The translations under genes and the position numbers were made by a program. Below, one piece after another: positions 52,389 to 63,535 of a stretch of DNA of 63,928 nt. The stretch spans positions 53,033-116,960 of the forward strand of contig NW_014577629.1 of the NCBI RefSeq assembly GCF_000485595.1, in the 5' to 3' direction. Source of the stretch: Priapulus caudatus (taxonomy: Eukaryota > Priapulida > Priapulimorpha > Priapulimorphida > Priapulidae). The first letter of the stretch is position 1; each line of letters opens with the position of its first letter. The notes under the pieces were generated by a model, which saw only the letters and a list, made by a program, of their open reading frames with translations, did not search any database and had not been told where the DNA came from.

Positions 52389-52420
52389 CAGGAGTCTATT
52401 AATATATTGATAGACTCCTG
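52389..52420. mobile_element. 32-bp CAGGAG palindrome with 7-bp flanking repeat
   Basis: CAGGAGTCTATTAATA pairs with TATTGATAGACTCCTG with one mismatch per arm. ATAATAT flanks both sides. Confidence 0.65.
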
Positions 52421-52524
52421 ATAATATGTTATTCGAATAGCGGTGTTTCACATGAACTGTAAGGTGTTGACGCCATGTGTGACGTAAGATGCAAGCAGGC
52501 CTCACGAGCTCACCGCGCATGGGT

Positions 52525-52790
52525 AAATATACGTGTTTAGTAAAGGTACATGTTTAGTTCGGTACGTATTTAGCACAGGTACGTATTTAGCACAGGTATG
52601 TATTTAGCACAGGTACGTATTTAGCACAGGTACGTGTTTAGTACAGGTACGTGTTTAGTACGGGTACGTGTTTATTGCGGATAAATATTTGGTACGGATA
52701 CGTGTATAGTTTGTGTACGTATTTAGCACAAGTACGCGTTTAGTACAAGTAAGTATTTGGTACACGTACCCATTAGGTTTAGATACGTGT
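52525..52790. repeat. 17-bp minisatellite
   Basis: About a dozen degenerate copies of TACGTATTTAGCACAGG / TACGTGTTTAGTACAGG. Weaker, spaced-out echoes of TTTAGTACTGCATAC continue to about 53150. Confidence 0.85.
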
Positions 52791-53854
52791 TTGGTGCTAC
52801 ATACAGATCAAGACAAGTCGTCATCAGTACGCATGCAGTAATGTGCACACGCCGTATTTAACACCGTGTACAAGTTGAAATACGACCAGTTTTTAGTACC
52901 GCGTACGAATGTTCATAAGCCATCATTAGTGGTGCTTAAAAGTATACATAAACAGTCTTGAGTACGGTGATCACCACGTACGCGTATGAATAACCTGTCT
53001 TTAGGGAAATTTGTGTTTTTAAGCCGTCTTTAGTACCGCGCACAAGTTGGCGCATCACCTGTTTTTAGTACTGCATACGTGTCGATATAAGCAGTGTTTA
53101 GTACTGAAAAACTGTGTATACAAGTTGTATTTAGTACTGCATACATAAGTAGGTATATTTCAGGTCATTAGCACTAAAATACGCGGTGCGTGTAGGAACT
53201 GTTATATTCCCGCGAGCAGGTAGGCATTTAAACCCTCGTCAATATAGAAATAGCTGCCGATGAAAATAATGCCAATTAATATTTATTAATTAAACCCTCG
53301 TCATTAATCGCCCGATCTGAACATAGGTGACCACGAGTGACCTCGTCGCACGAGTCACGTGCACGCCGACAAACGAGACCGATGACGTCACGAATGGCTA
53401 ACCTCCCCAGATAACCTATCGGGGATATCCCCGGGATGAGAAGAGTCCGTACATATGACGAGAAACGAGCATAGAGGAAGCCTGCATTATACCTACCAAT
53501 TATATATAGTTCAGGGCGGTGCTGCAAACCGCTATACTTCTCCGCTGTACACCGCGTCGTACGAGGAAAGTGAAGCGTAACTATATACGTATAAACGACC
53601 TTCATCGAGAAATCAGCTGGGTGAATAGTAACTGAGTATCTGTGATAGTATCTCGGCAATGTGGTAGGCATCTATAGCTCGCGTGATGCGATCACTACCA
53701 GCGCCTGCTATTGCGAACAGCTCTCTCGGTTATATACGGAGAAGCAAGCATCGAAGCACAGCGAGGCTTCCCTTTCTCACGTTCTCCCGTTTCGTCAAGT
53801 GTGTAGTGCGGCGCGTCACCGCTAGGGGTCGCGCCGTAACGGGGCTCCGCAGGA

Positions 53855-56800
53855 CTAGCCTCCCCCGTGCGGGGGCGCCACGGTCTGCGCCAGGCAGGTG
53901 GCGCAGCATCTGACGCGGAAGTAGTGAGTGCTGCACATGTGTTTCAGGGCGCCGCAAGAGGTCGCTCCCAGCATGTCATGGCACGAGCGCAGGGCTGCAG
54001 ACGAAACGACATGGGCGCTTTTCATTACTACGTTCGATTAATTAAGACTGATTAGTAACTCATTAACAACTCATCACCAAGTTTAATTAATCACAATTAA
54101 ATTCATAGATCCCGATACGTGAAGATTGATTCGTATCTATCGCGTTTGAAATGGTAACTAAATGAAACTACGTTCTAATATACGTTCGAAATCAGCATGT
54201 GTCGTGTTGCGCTCTTTTTCCATTGTTACGGGAAGTAAAAACACATGCAGCAACAGCCAATTGAACACACGTCTACTACTCGGCGGTAGCTACTCCACCA
54301 CTATTCTATGGGAACACAATCAGGAGTACACGGACCGTAATCATCTCTGGTGATCTCTAACTCTCATCTACTTCTGATATTTTCACAATAGGTACCTTGC
54401 TTCGTCTGAGGACAATCGCGCGTGTTACAGCTCTGCATGGTGGCTGGCCTGCTGTCTGTATCACAGCCACCCGCTGGCTCGTCATTGGTCAGATCGACGC
54501 ACCGGACATGACGTTTCCGTGTGCCGTCGCCGCACGTCAGGGAACACTACGAGACAGAAACGCAGGCACGTCGAAGCTGTCATGGCAACAGCGTTTTCGC
54601 GAGGAATTAATTTTCTATCGTTTCGATTAATTTAATGGCGAATGACGTGCTAGTACAGGTATGGTATGAGAGAAGATTATATATATATATATATATATAT
54701 ATGTCTCCGTCGTATGAACAATAACATTTATCGTATAGGTTTAATGCTGGTTTAATAACTGAAACAACAGGTTACAACTTAAACACGGCATCACAGCCAG
54801 CGAGGCTGGAGCTGCCACAAACGTCTACGCGTAGCTCGCGCTGCTAGCAAGTGCCAGCACAAAGTGACCGTTACGCACACCTGCTGCGTTGTCGAATGAC
54901 CTACTGACTCGAAGCCATTTATGCAGACAGCTTGCCGTGAAAACAACTTAATCACATAGCGTGATTCGTATCACTTCTTCCCCTCCAGGGTGCAGCGACC
55001 CAGTCCACCCCCACGCCATACCTGACTACAGCGTCCAGCGACCCAGTCCACGCCTGCACTCATACCTGACTCCAGGGTTTAGCGACCCAGTCCACGCACG
55101 CATACACGTACCTCACTCCAGGGTCCAGCGACCCAGTCCACGCACGCATACACGTACCTCACTCCAGGGTCCAGAGACCCAGTCCACGCACACGCTAATG
55201 CCTGACTCCATGGTCCAGCGACCCAGTCCACCCCCACGCTCATACCTGACTCCAGGGTCCAGAGACCCAGCCCACGCACGCGTTCATACCTGACTCCAGG
55301 GACCAGCGACCCAGTCCACGCACGCACTCATACCTGACTCCAGGGACCAGCGACCCTGCCCACGCACGCGCTCATACCTGACTCCAGGGTCCAGCGACCC
55401 AGTCCACGCACGTCCGCATGCTGCAGGGATGTTCCACAGCCGGTCTGGCGCCCTCGTCACAGTGACCCTCTCTGGGGCAGAAAACCTGTCGCAGTCGCGA
55501 GCCGCCTCCACAAGTCACTGAACACTGCAGCGCAAGAGCAATTATCCACACACTCAGTCACTCACTAAACACCCGCGCTATATACCTATCATTGTAGTAT
55601 GGTAGCACTAATTGCCACCGCATATTCATCACTAGCTATGGTGTCGCAATCACACAGGCATCAGATACTATGGTGTAACAATCATGTGACCATTACTAGC
55701 TATAGCTCGCAATATTACTTAGCCATCACTAGCTATGGTTTGGTAACCATATATATATATGCATCATAAGCTATGGTGCAGTAATCACATAGGCATTACC
55801 AGCTACGGTGTGACAATCATTTAGCCATTGCTAGCTATGTATTTGCACGTATATCGTGATCTCACGTAGCATGCCCTATCATGAGCATAAACCACATATC
55901 AAAACGGGATTTTGGGTATTTGACCGCCGCTCGGACCACCTACCGTCGTCCAGTTGGTCATCACCCAGTCCAGACATAGACTGCAGTCACGTCTCTCCGT
56001 GGGTTGCTCCAGCTTCTCGCACTGCCGTAGCGGCAGCGGCGTGCCCGAAGTCTCATCGATGCAGTCTACGGAGCGGGATTGCGTGCCTCCACCACATGGA
56101 CTAGAACACTGCGAGGCCATAACAGCCGTTGAAACACATGAAACACACATTATCATACGTGATACACATGCATGAGACACAGAAAAACACGTAAAACACA
56201 TGATGCACGTAAAACACATGAAACACATGAAACACATAATAACTGCCCCTTGACACCTGTCGCAAGTTACGATCACTGTTACAACCATGCGACGCTGCGA
56301 CGTCGTATAGCAAGCACCCCGCCATCACTCTGCCACCATCTCACAACGGTGAGTCGTGATCAACACGAGCTTACTGCACTCACCTCACTCCAGTTGCCGA
56401 CGCTCCACGTGGGCAGCCGGGCAGGAATGTCGTCACCGCCCTCGTCAGCACCTCCCGAATCCCCGTCAGAGGGCGCCGGCGACGCGCGCCGACTTACTGC
56501 GTCTAGCTGCGCCTGCGCGCGTTCAATCGCCTGCTCGAGGCGTCTGGCATCGGCCGCCATTTTGTGACCAGTGGCGCCCTCTGTGTGTACCACGATCTTG
56601 CCGTTGGCATCGACGTCGGCGATGAGAAACTCTGAGTAGAAGTCGTCGCGCACGATCTCACGCGGTGGCTTGTCGCCGCGACCGTGGCGCCGCCGTGTGC
56701 CGTGTGCGTGGCTTCCTGATTCAGTAGGTTCGTCTAGCGGCTGCAGCTCTTCCTCATCTTCTTCCTCTGTTGCCCCCGCGTGCACATCTTGCTCATGCTT

Positions 56801-57445
56801 TTCTGTTTTCTCCTTCCGTTGGCCTTCATTGTCTTGTGCCTTGTCTTGACTCTTCTCTTCGCTGTCTTCTGCTCGTGTCTTTTCTTGGCTCTCTTTCGCA
56901 TCTTGCTCCGGTCCTTTCTTCTCTTGGGCATCCTCTTTCTCTTCTTCTTCCTCTTCTTCTTTTTCTTCTTCGTTTTCTTCTTTTGCTTTTTCTTGTCCCT
57001 CTTCTGTCTCCTTTTCCATAAATACCTTTTGCTCTCCGCCGGTTGCATCTACTGAAACCGTAACCGCCACGTACTTCATTTCCTCTTCCTCCTCTAGCTG
57101 GCGGACAATTACTACAGGATCGTCACTGAGACCTGCAATTATTACCACAAGGGGCGCTCATATCAGTCATAACGCTTCGTGGTGTAACGTCAATTTCGCG
57201 TTGTAATAATTATATGGCCAATTGCAAGATAGTAATATATATATATGTATATATAAGAATAAAGTTGTTAGATTGAGATGAAATTTTTAGGCATTGATAG
57301 GAAAGAGGTGAGAGAGGCCGGAGCGTGAGAAGGAAAGTGAAAGACGGTAAGGAGGAGGGCAGAAAGACGAGAGAGAGGAGGCGATATAGAGAGAGACAGC
57401 GACAGAGAGAGAAAGTAAGATGAAGAGATGGAGGGTTGTTCAGAG

Positions 57446-57520
<75 letters not shown>

Positions 57521-57964
57521 GATAGAGAGCGAGAGAGAGGGAAAGGAGAGATAGTTAGAACTTACCTGTGATGTCTTGTAATTTCTCCCCGCTCCCCGTC
57601 TCCAGCAATTCAATAGTCTTTTCCACGGGCTTCGTCAGAAAATCAAGGCTATCCGGTGGACACTGTCCCAGGTTACACGCCTGTAGAGTAACACGTCATA
57701 AACTCGCATCATTACACGCCAATAATTACGTGAAAACACATCATGATAACAGGAGTGAATAAAAATCAAATTTATCACAACATTTTTATTAACCCCTGAT
57801 GTTAGCGTCATCACTCACAATATTTCTATTCAACGGAGGTATATTTGTGGACGGATATCAACATTATATTAATAAGACAATTATATATCCCCCTTCTGAT
57901 AAATATTAAATAAAAACACCAATCGCCGTAATTCTAGTAACAAATCGACGCACGTACAAATCTG

Positions 57965-58008
<44 letters not shown>

Positions 58009-59206
58009 ATATTGTTATATAATATAAATATAACATCATTTACATTCCAATACACCACGTATTTGTATGGATGCGTTGCTTATTTTATTATATCTATATG
58101 GATTTCTTTGCAAGAAGCTTCTACGGTGGCCACCATAGAAATAATATAGATAACCTATATTATCTATATTATTATTTTTATTATTATTATTATTATATTA
58201 TATTATTATTATCTATATTATTTCTATGGTGGCCACTATCAGGGAGTGGTGCATTATGGGATGCATCTTACCTGCAGGGCGCGTGGCTGAGATGAGCGGT
58301 CACATGTTGTGCCATGCTTACACAGCACCTTACGGAACTGTATGCCTCTATCGCACGTCGACGTGCACTGAATCAATCAATCAATCAGTCAGTCAATCAA
58401 ATCGATCATCAATCAATTAGTAAAGTTCGCAATTTACAAAAACGATCAATCAATCAATTGATCGATCGATCAATCGAGTGATCGATTCACCACCTGATTA
58501 TTTAAACAATACAGTAGGCCTAATAAAAAACTTATCCAATCATCCAATGAGATATTTAATCAACAGAGTAGCCCAATTTTCTACGAACTTGAATATAATA
58601 AATAAAGTGTGCACTTACTCTTACATGTAAAACGTACTTATAATTCAACTTCCGTTTTAACAACACATGGGTTATTTTTAAATATCAAAGATTCCATTAT
58701 AAGAGGCTGATGAAAAGAACATTACTGTCAGTTATGGGCAGGTTTCAGCTATATATACAAATAACAGGTCGAAGCCAATGTCATTTACCAATGATGTCTA
58801 TATGAAAAAGATAATATTATCATACGATATATGAAGACAAAATAATACCTTATAGGCCTATGCAGATTTAGTAAGTCGTTATATCAAGATTTAGTGAGAC
58901 TTTATACGATGGTTCAATAACACCTCATAGGAGAGTGCATGTAATAACAGCTCAAGGGATGCGTCGGTTACCTGAGACCACTTGGTGGTTACCCAGACGC
59001 CACAGTTCGTCGCCGTGCGGCATGGCTGCTTGCTGGACGGGACGCAGCATCATGTTGCACAGTGTCGCCTGGCTTCATGCACGTGACTGTTCGTCTCTCA
59101 TGACTGCACGACCGCGCCGCACACGTCTGAAACACGTACGGCACACGTAGTGGTAACAACGTATATGTTCATTTATTTATTTATTTATTTATTTGTTTAT
59201 TTATTT

Positions 59207-59244
<38 letters not shown>

Positions 59245-59858
59245 TTTAATTATTATTTTTTAATATTATATATTTATTTAATTTATTTATCTACACTTAT
59301 GTTCTGTCTGTTTATTTACTTGTTTATTTAGTTGTGTCCTTTTGGCTTTATTCGTGGAAAATGTTTGTTTTTATCGCAAATAAGTCGAAGATGATCAACA
59401 TGGCGAAGGAAAACACATATCACCGCGGCCGCACCCGCCCGCACACACAACGACTCATTCTCCTCTCTCTCTCACACACGACACACACCACCCCACACCC
59501 ACAACACACACAACACACACACACACACACACACTCACACACATACACAACGCACGCGCGCGCACACCGCACGCACACAACTCACCACACACCACACACG
59601 CACGCACGCACAGCGCGCCGCGCGCGGCGCACACACATACTTGTATCCCACTGACCGACGCTCCACTCCAGCTCCAGGGACAGGGCGCTTGCTTATGCAC
59701 GACCGACGTCGTTTGTTTCGGCTGTGCGTGCAGTCGCCGTCCCATGGAGTGCTAGCTGCTCGTCCGGCCCCAGGCTGCGCACGCAGGCTGACTGTGCGCC
59801 GATGCAGCCCTCGCTACCACAGGTGACGGAACAGTGCTGCCACGGTCCCACCCACCAG
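53855..59858 (-). CDS. ADAMTS/ADAMTSL-like extracellular matrix protein, 3' part (TSP1 repeats, acidic insert, PLAC domain)
   Basis: Exons on the minus strand: 59858-59641 and 59126-58972 (both frame-broken), then in phase 58367-58272, 57680-57566, 57132-56384, 56108-55944, 55524-55378, 54546-54396, 53994-53855. TSP1 hallmarks are WWVGPWQHCSVTCG, CTSTCDRGIQFRKV, CNLGQCP, WSVGNWSECSSPCGGGTQSR, CSVTCGGGSRLRQVFC, CVDWVAGPWSQCSLTCGDGT and CNTRDCP. The last exon, LRSCHDMLGATSCGALKHMC then YFRVRCCATC, is a PLAC domain, the usual C-terminus of ADAMTS-like proteins, papilin and lacunin. Such proteins are secreted and bind matrix. The N-terminal part (protease or spacer region) lies beyond the window, so I cannot say whether it has a metalloprotease. 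The stop codon is at 53855-53857. Confidence 0.88.
54983..55425 (-). repeat. 43-46-bp tandem array that copies a splice donor
   Basis: Ten tandem copies (starting near 54983, 55026, 55070, 55116, 55162, 55206, 55250, 55294, 55338 and 55382 on +). On the minus strand each copy reads roughly GACTGGGTCGCTGG..CCTGGAGTCAGGTATGAG. The highest-coordinate copy is the real end of exon 55524-55378 (WVAGPWSQ plus donor gtatga); the others lie in the intron and each carries the same exon end and a similar donor. Confidence 0.9.
55610..55850. repeat. degenerate minisatellite
   Basis: About six diverged units built on TAGCTATGGTGT-CAATCA-TAGGCATCAC, roughly 33-45 bp each, in the intron before exon 55524-55378. 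Confidence 0.65.
56135..56240. repeat. AAACACATG short-period array
   Basis: Repeats of AAACACATG / AAAACACGT, 9-11 bp, in the intron beside exon 56108-55944. Confidence 0.75.
56384..57132 (-). CDS. acidic insert exon of the TSP1/PLAC gene
   Basis: A single 749-nt exon between TSP1 repeats. It joins in phase (DITG-LSDDPVVIVRQLEEEEE on entry, TWSVGNWSE on exit). The first third is extremely Glu/Lys-rich (KEENEEEKEEEEEEEKEDA), followed by HGTRRRHGRG and a helical AADARRLEQAIERAQAQLDA. It is not a known TSP1 or PLAC module; it is probably a disordered, highly charged linker that could bind calcium or cationic matrix. It opens in other frames too, but only this frame matches splicing. Confidence 0.8.
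57447..57522. repeat. GATA microsatellite
   Basis: A pure (GATA)n tract in an intron of the TSP1/PLAC gene, preceded by GA-rich sequence. Confidence 0.97.
57750..57798. mobile_element. CAGGAG-type fold-back
   Basis: CAGGAGTGAATAAAAAT at the left is mirrored by ATTTTTATTAACCCCTG at the right. It lies in the intron between exons 57680-57566 and 58367-58272. Confidence 0.6.
58126..58236. repeat. 27-bp-arm inverted repeat
   Basis: The left arm begins GTGGCCACCATAGAAATAAT and the right arm is its exact complement; the loop is AT/ATT-rich. It ends about 35 bp from the donor of exon 58367-58272. Confidence 0.8.
58368..58490. repeat. ATCA tetranucleotide array
   Basis: Interrupted (ATCA)n and (GATC)n units next to the acceptor of exon 58367-58272. 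Confidence 0.85.
58972..59126 (-). pseudogene. frame-broken TSP1 exon
   Basis: It reads TCAARSCSHERRTVTC in one frame, then SSKQPCRTATNCGVWVTTKW in the next, with a donor TCAG|gtaacc that fits the following exon. A single-base indel near GATGCTGCGTCCCG would restore a normal TSP1 repeat. Because the surrounding sequence also shows indel noise, an uncorrected read error is more likely than a dead gene. Confidence 0.7.
59160..59310. repeat. TTTA tetranucleotide array
   Basis: (TTTA)n with ATTT and TTAA variants, intronic. Confidence 0.95.
59470..59640. repeat. CA-rich / CGCA microsatellite
   Basis: (CA)n with frequent single-base interruptions, abutting the donor of exon 59858-59641. Confidence 0.9.
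59641..59858 (-). pseudogene. frame-broken TSP1 exon
   Basis: It starts WWVGPWQHCSVTCG and continues CVRSLGPDEQLALHG in one frame. PKQTTSVVHKQAPCP is in the next frame and LEWSVGQWD in a third. Two small indels are needed for a continuous TSP1 repeat. The acceptor gttacag is good. It is interpreted as sequencing error in an unpolished region, although real decay is possible. Confidence 0.7.
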
Positions 59859-59894
59859 CTGTAACACACGCATTTAATCTAATATATGATTTGA

Positions 59895-60790
59895 GTTCGT
59901 ATGTATCTATGTATCTATGTATCTATGTATGCTATGTATGTATCTTCCTATAGGGGCCAAACCGCCCAAGCGATCTGGATGCAATTTTCACAGGGCCATC
60001 TCTTATACCCGGGGAGTGTTCGTAGCTGAAAAAACCCTGCCAAGCCGTCAAACTCACCGAAAAATCCGTGAAAAACCCCTCAATTCGTCAATCTTCACAC
60101 GTTGTCAAGCATGACTGTACAGTGCTGCCACACAGAGAAAAAATCGATCACTCATTCCATCAGCTGCTGGTATTGTGAACCGAAACCGAGCACGCGAGCT
60201 AAAACATACCAGCACAGCCAGTTCAGAGGTTGCGACTGCATTGTTTCTCAACAGCTTTGAAATGAGAAGCGCAACCCATTCGTACATGCTGTTACATGCC
60301 GTACGTGCCATACGTGCATGCCGTACGTGGGGAGCTTTTCCCATGCTTATTATCTTATTAGACTGATTTCTAATATTCACTATGTGTGCGCAATGTTATT
60401 GTCGATTTTAGCCCAATGTTCCTATGTGTTCGCATATTAGTAGTATGAATTAGTAGCACGATTTTACCAGCGCAGCGGTACCAGCAGCTAGTCTAATATA
60501 TATTTGAGTCGTATGTATGTATCTATGTATCTATGTATCTATGTATCTATGTATCTTTCCCTATAGGCGGCAAAACCGCCCAAGCGATCTGGATGCAATT
60601 TTCACAGGGCCATCTCTTATACCCGGGAGTGTTCGTAGTTGAAAAAAACCTGCCAAACGCGTCAAACTCACCGAAAAATCCGTGAAAAACCCTCAATTCG
60701 TCAATCTTCACACATTGTCAGCACTGACTGTACAGTGCTGCCACACACAGAAAAAATCGATCACTCATTCCATCAGCTGCTGGTATTGTG
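59895..60790. repeat. two noisy copies of a ~290-bp block, ~600 bp apart
   Basis: The block from (GTATCTAT)n through CCGCCCAAGCGATCTGGATG, CACAGGGCCATCTCTTATAC and GTACAGTGCTGCCACAC to CAGCTGCTGGTATTGTGAA occurs at ~59897-60180 and ~60507-60790. The copies differ mainly by single-base gains and losses in homopolymers. Confidence 0.85.
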
Positions 60791-61173
60791 AAACGGCGAA
60801 AGCAATACTAAAACACACCAACAACCAGGAGGATGAGTAATTCCATTTCTCCCACCTAACCAGCTGCTGCTATTGTGAAACCCAAAGCCAATACTAAACT
60901 AAACCACCCAGTCAAACAGTTCAGCAGAAAGCAGACAGAGAAACACAGTTGAGAGGTTAGGACTGTAACATTTACCTACTACACTGAGGTTAGGACGCGT
61001 AACAAGTGAGTAAACATTCTGTTATATATTCAAAATTTCCCCACTCGCTGGCCTGTCCCGTATACTATGTATCCATTTTGTTATTCATCTACATCTCACA
61101 ATGCATTCTACCATTCAAAGCTATGCCTTATCTCATTCAGTACAATCTTGCGCACGGACGCTCTGCTGCTCAT

Positions 61174-61177
<4 letters not shown>

Positions 61178-61205
<28 letters not shown>

Positions 61206-61520
61206 GTGTTGTGTGTGTGCGTGGGCGTTGGCGTGTGCGTGCGTGCGGCGTGGTGGCGGCTTGCGTGGCATGTGCGTGTGTCAGCGTGTGAAGTTGGCAC
61301 AGGTGTGTGTGTGTGTGTGTGCTGTGGCTGTGTGTGTGTGTGTGTGTTCAGTCTGTGTGTCTGTGTGTGTGTGTGTGTGATGTGTGTGGTGTCTGTGTGT
61401 GTGTGTGTGTGATGTGTGTGTGTGTGTGTGTGTGTCTGTGTGTATGTGTGTGTGTGTGTGTGTGCCGATGCTGTGTGTCGTGAGAGACAGCGAGAGAGGT
61501 GTGCTAGTGTTGTGTGCTAT

Positions 61521-61554
<34 letters not shown>

Positions 61555-61600
61555 TGTGTATGTTGTGTTGTGTGTGTGTGTGTGTGATGTGTGTGTGAGA
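61178..61600. repeat. GT microsatellite with interruptions
   Basis: (GT)n stretches separated by non-repeat blocks, giving open frames that are not genes. Confidence 0.95.
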
Positions 61601-62139
61601 CAGAGGAGAGAGAGAGACACAACATTACCGTTGGCGCAATCATGCGTGTACGCGAGTCGCGAGATCACTGTGTATGCATGCCCGGATGCCGTAGGCCTGG
61701 AGGCTAGCGACGCCCGGCACTCTCGCTTCGCCTGTCTGTATAGCTATGGCATTCACTAGAACAATATCCAGTGCCACACCTCCACTCGCTGGCCTGTCTG
61801 TATACTATAATACATCATTGTTTTTTGCATGCTACGATCTCACCAATGCATTGTACCATTCCAAAGCTAGCTTTTCTGATTCAAGTAGGAAAATTCGTTA
61901 ATTTAATGTGCATTGTTTGCGCACCAACATGTTCCTAGACAATATCAGTGCACACACCGAGGTCTTCCGATAATATCCGAGCAACCAAGGCTTATATAAG
62001 GCTATTCCGTATTCTGTTCTAACGTCCGTACGTGGCCATACAACTATAGCAGATGCCGCCCTAGCGTCCCCACATTGCACGCAATCACGAAGCTACAGCA
62101 AAGCTAAGCTTCAGACACAAACTCCGGAAAGTCAGCTCA

Positions 62140-62790
62140 GGCCCGTCTACACCAAAATGCGAGCAGCGGGCAGCAGGCCGTCGCGACACAGGAGACTCCC
62201 GAAGTCCATCGGGTCCGTCTACACACAAATGCCGAGGCTAGCGGCAGCAGCCGTCCGGACAACAGGAGACTCCCGAAGTCCATCAGGTCCGCGTCTACAC
62301 CAAATGCAGAGACGGGAAGGCAGCCGCCCGACAACATCAGACTCACGAATCCATCGGCCGTCTACACCAAATGCGAGGCCCGGCAGCAGCCGTCCGAATA
62401 CAGGAGACTCCCGAAGTCCATCAGGTGCGTCTACACCAATGCGAGAGACGGAAGCAGCGCGCCGACAACATCAGACTCCCGAACTCGCATCAGCCCGTCT
62501 ATCACCAAATGCTAAGAGACTGCACAGGCCGCCCACAACAGGAGACTAGCTCGAAGTCCATCAGGCGCCGTCTACCCAACTGCGAGAGAACGGCAGCAGC
62601 GCCCGACAGTCATGCAGACTCCGAGAGTCCATCAGGCCCGTCTACACGCAAATGGCGAGACAGCGGAGGCACGTCGACAACAAGGAACTCCATAAGTCCA
62701 TACAGGCCGGTTACACCAAATGCGAGACACGGCAGCAGGCCGTCCGACAAAGGAAGACTCCCGAAGTCCATCAGGCAACGTTTCACAAGC
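62140..62790 (+). repeat. ~62-72-bp tandem array, about nine copies
   Basis: Each unit contains CCGTCTACACCAAATGCGAG, CGGCAGCAG, CCGTCCGACAACA and GGAGACTCCCGAAGTCCATC. Unit length varies from copy to copy through small indels, so no frame stays open; the composition (GC-rich, codon-like) hints at a coding repeat. Confidence 0.85.
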
Positions 62791-62905
62791 AACATGCGGT
62801 GTCACCAATGCGCATAATAGGGCAGCGCCTTTTCAACACCTCATCGGCTGCTTTCACTTACCACCCCGCCAATTCAGTTACTTCTTTCTTACGGCCCTAT
62901 TGGAG

Positions 62906-63520
62906 GAATGAACCAACATCTGTGCTTTCTGGTCTTTGCAAGAAATGGCCAAGCAGAACCGAAGGGTCTCAGCTGTTCTGGAGGCAAAGTTAATCCACCA
63001 ATTGCAACGACCAAGAGGCCCCTCAGGCAACTACTCAATGGGCAAAACGGCAGATTCCAGGCACTCCTGAGCAACATCCGTCATACAACTCCTCCTTCCA
63101 GATGACGTCATTTGGGCAACTACCGTTCACACCAATGTGGTCCAACATTCAAGTCAGGACAGGTGATTACCGATCGAAATTGTATCATTGCTAACCCTTA
63201 CCTGATGAGGAATCAGCAATTCCTACACTATACTTCATATTCCGACATGGATGCAACAGGTACAGAGCCGGCGGCCCCGTGCGAACTTCAGCCAGCAAGA
63301 GCACGAATATAACGTTGTCTCGCCTGCAAGCAGATTGCTGCAGGCGAATATCAACACCCTATGTAACCAGCTTGAAGGTATCGTTGGAGCAATGTTCCTG
63401 CCCGCTGACTACAACTATTGCTCATGCAATGCGGACAGCGCCCCGCAGGGGAACACGAACGTCGCTTCAACTGCACGCGGTCACAAAATGAAGTTGCCTT
63501 GTCCATCAAATGCAGGGCAG
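62906..63520 (+). mobile_element. broken Helitron replication-protein fragment
   Basis: In shifting frames the sequence reads SCSGGKVNPP, LRQLLNGQNGRFQALLSNIR, MTSFGQLPFTPM, FK-SGQV and, near 63439-63471, RPAGEHERRF followed by NEVALSI. This order (GKV..PP, L..LL.G...F..NIR, SFG, GQV, AGEHERRFN...NEVA) is that of the N-terminal Helitron helicase-like domain. Several frameshifts are needed. No helicase domain or Helitron termini are visible; the rest may lie beyond the window. Confidence 0.6.
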
Positions 63521-63535
63521 GAGCCACGGTTATCG

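Larger units (their letters stand above)
52126..53854. other. intergenic region 3' of the TSP1/PLAC gene
   Basis: Contains the 32-bp palindrome, the 17-bp minisatellite and unique sequence. A TTTATT at 53282-53287 (AATAAA on the minus strand) is a candidate polyadenylation signal for the TSP1/PLAC gene. No gene is seen. Confidence 0.5.

Noticed and set aside
54961-55511. 110-codon frame on + and tandem 'WVAGPWS' frames on -
   Set aside because: The minus-strand text is the duplicated exon end in intronic repeats; only 55378-55524 is exon. The plus frame is its shadow.
61006-61760. Cys-Val-rich frames
   Set aside because: GT microsatellite translation.
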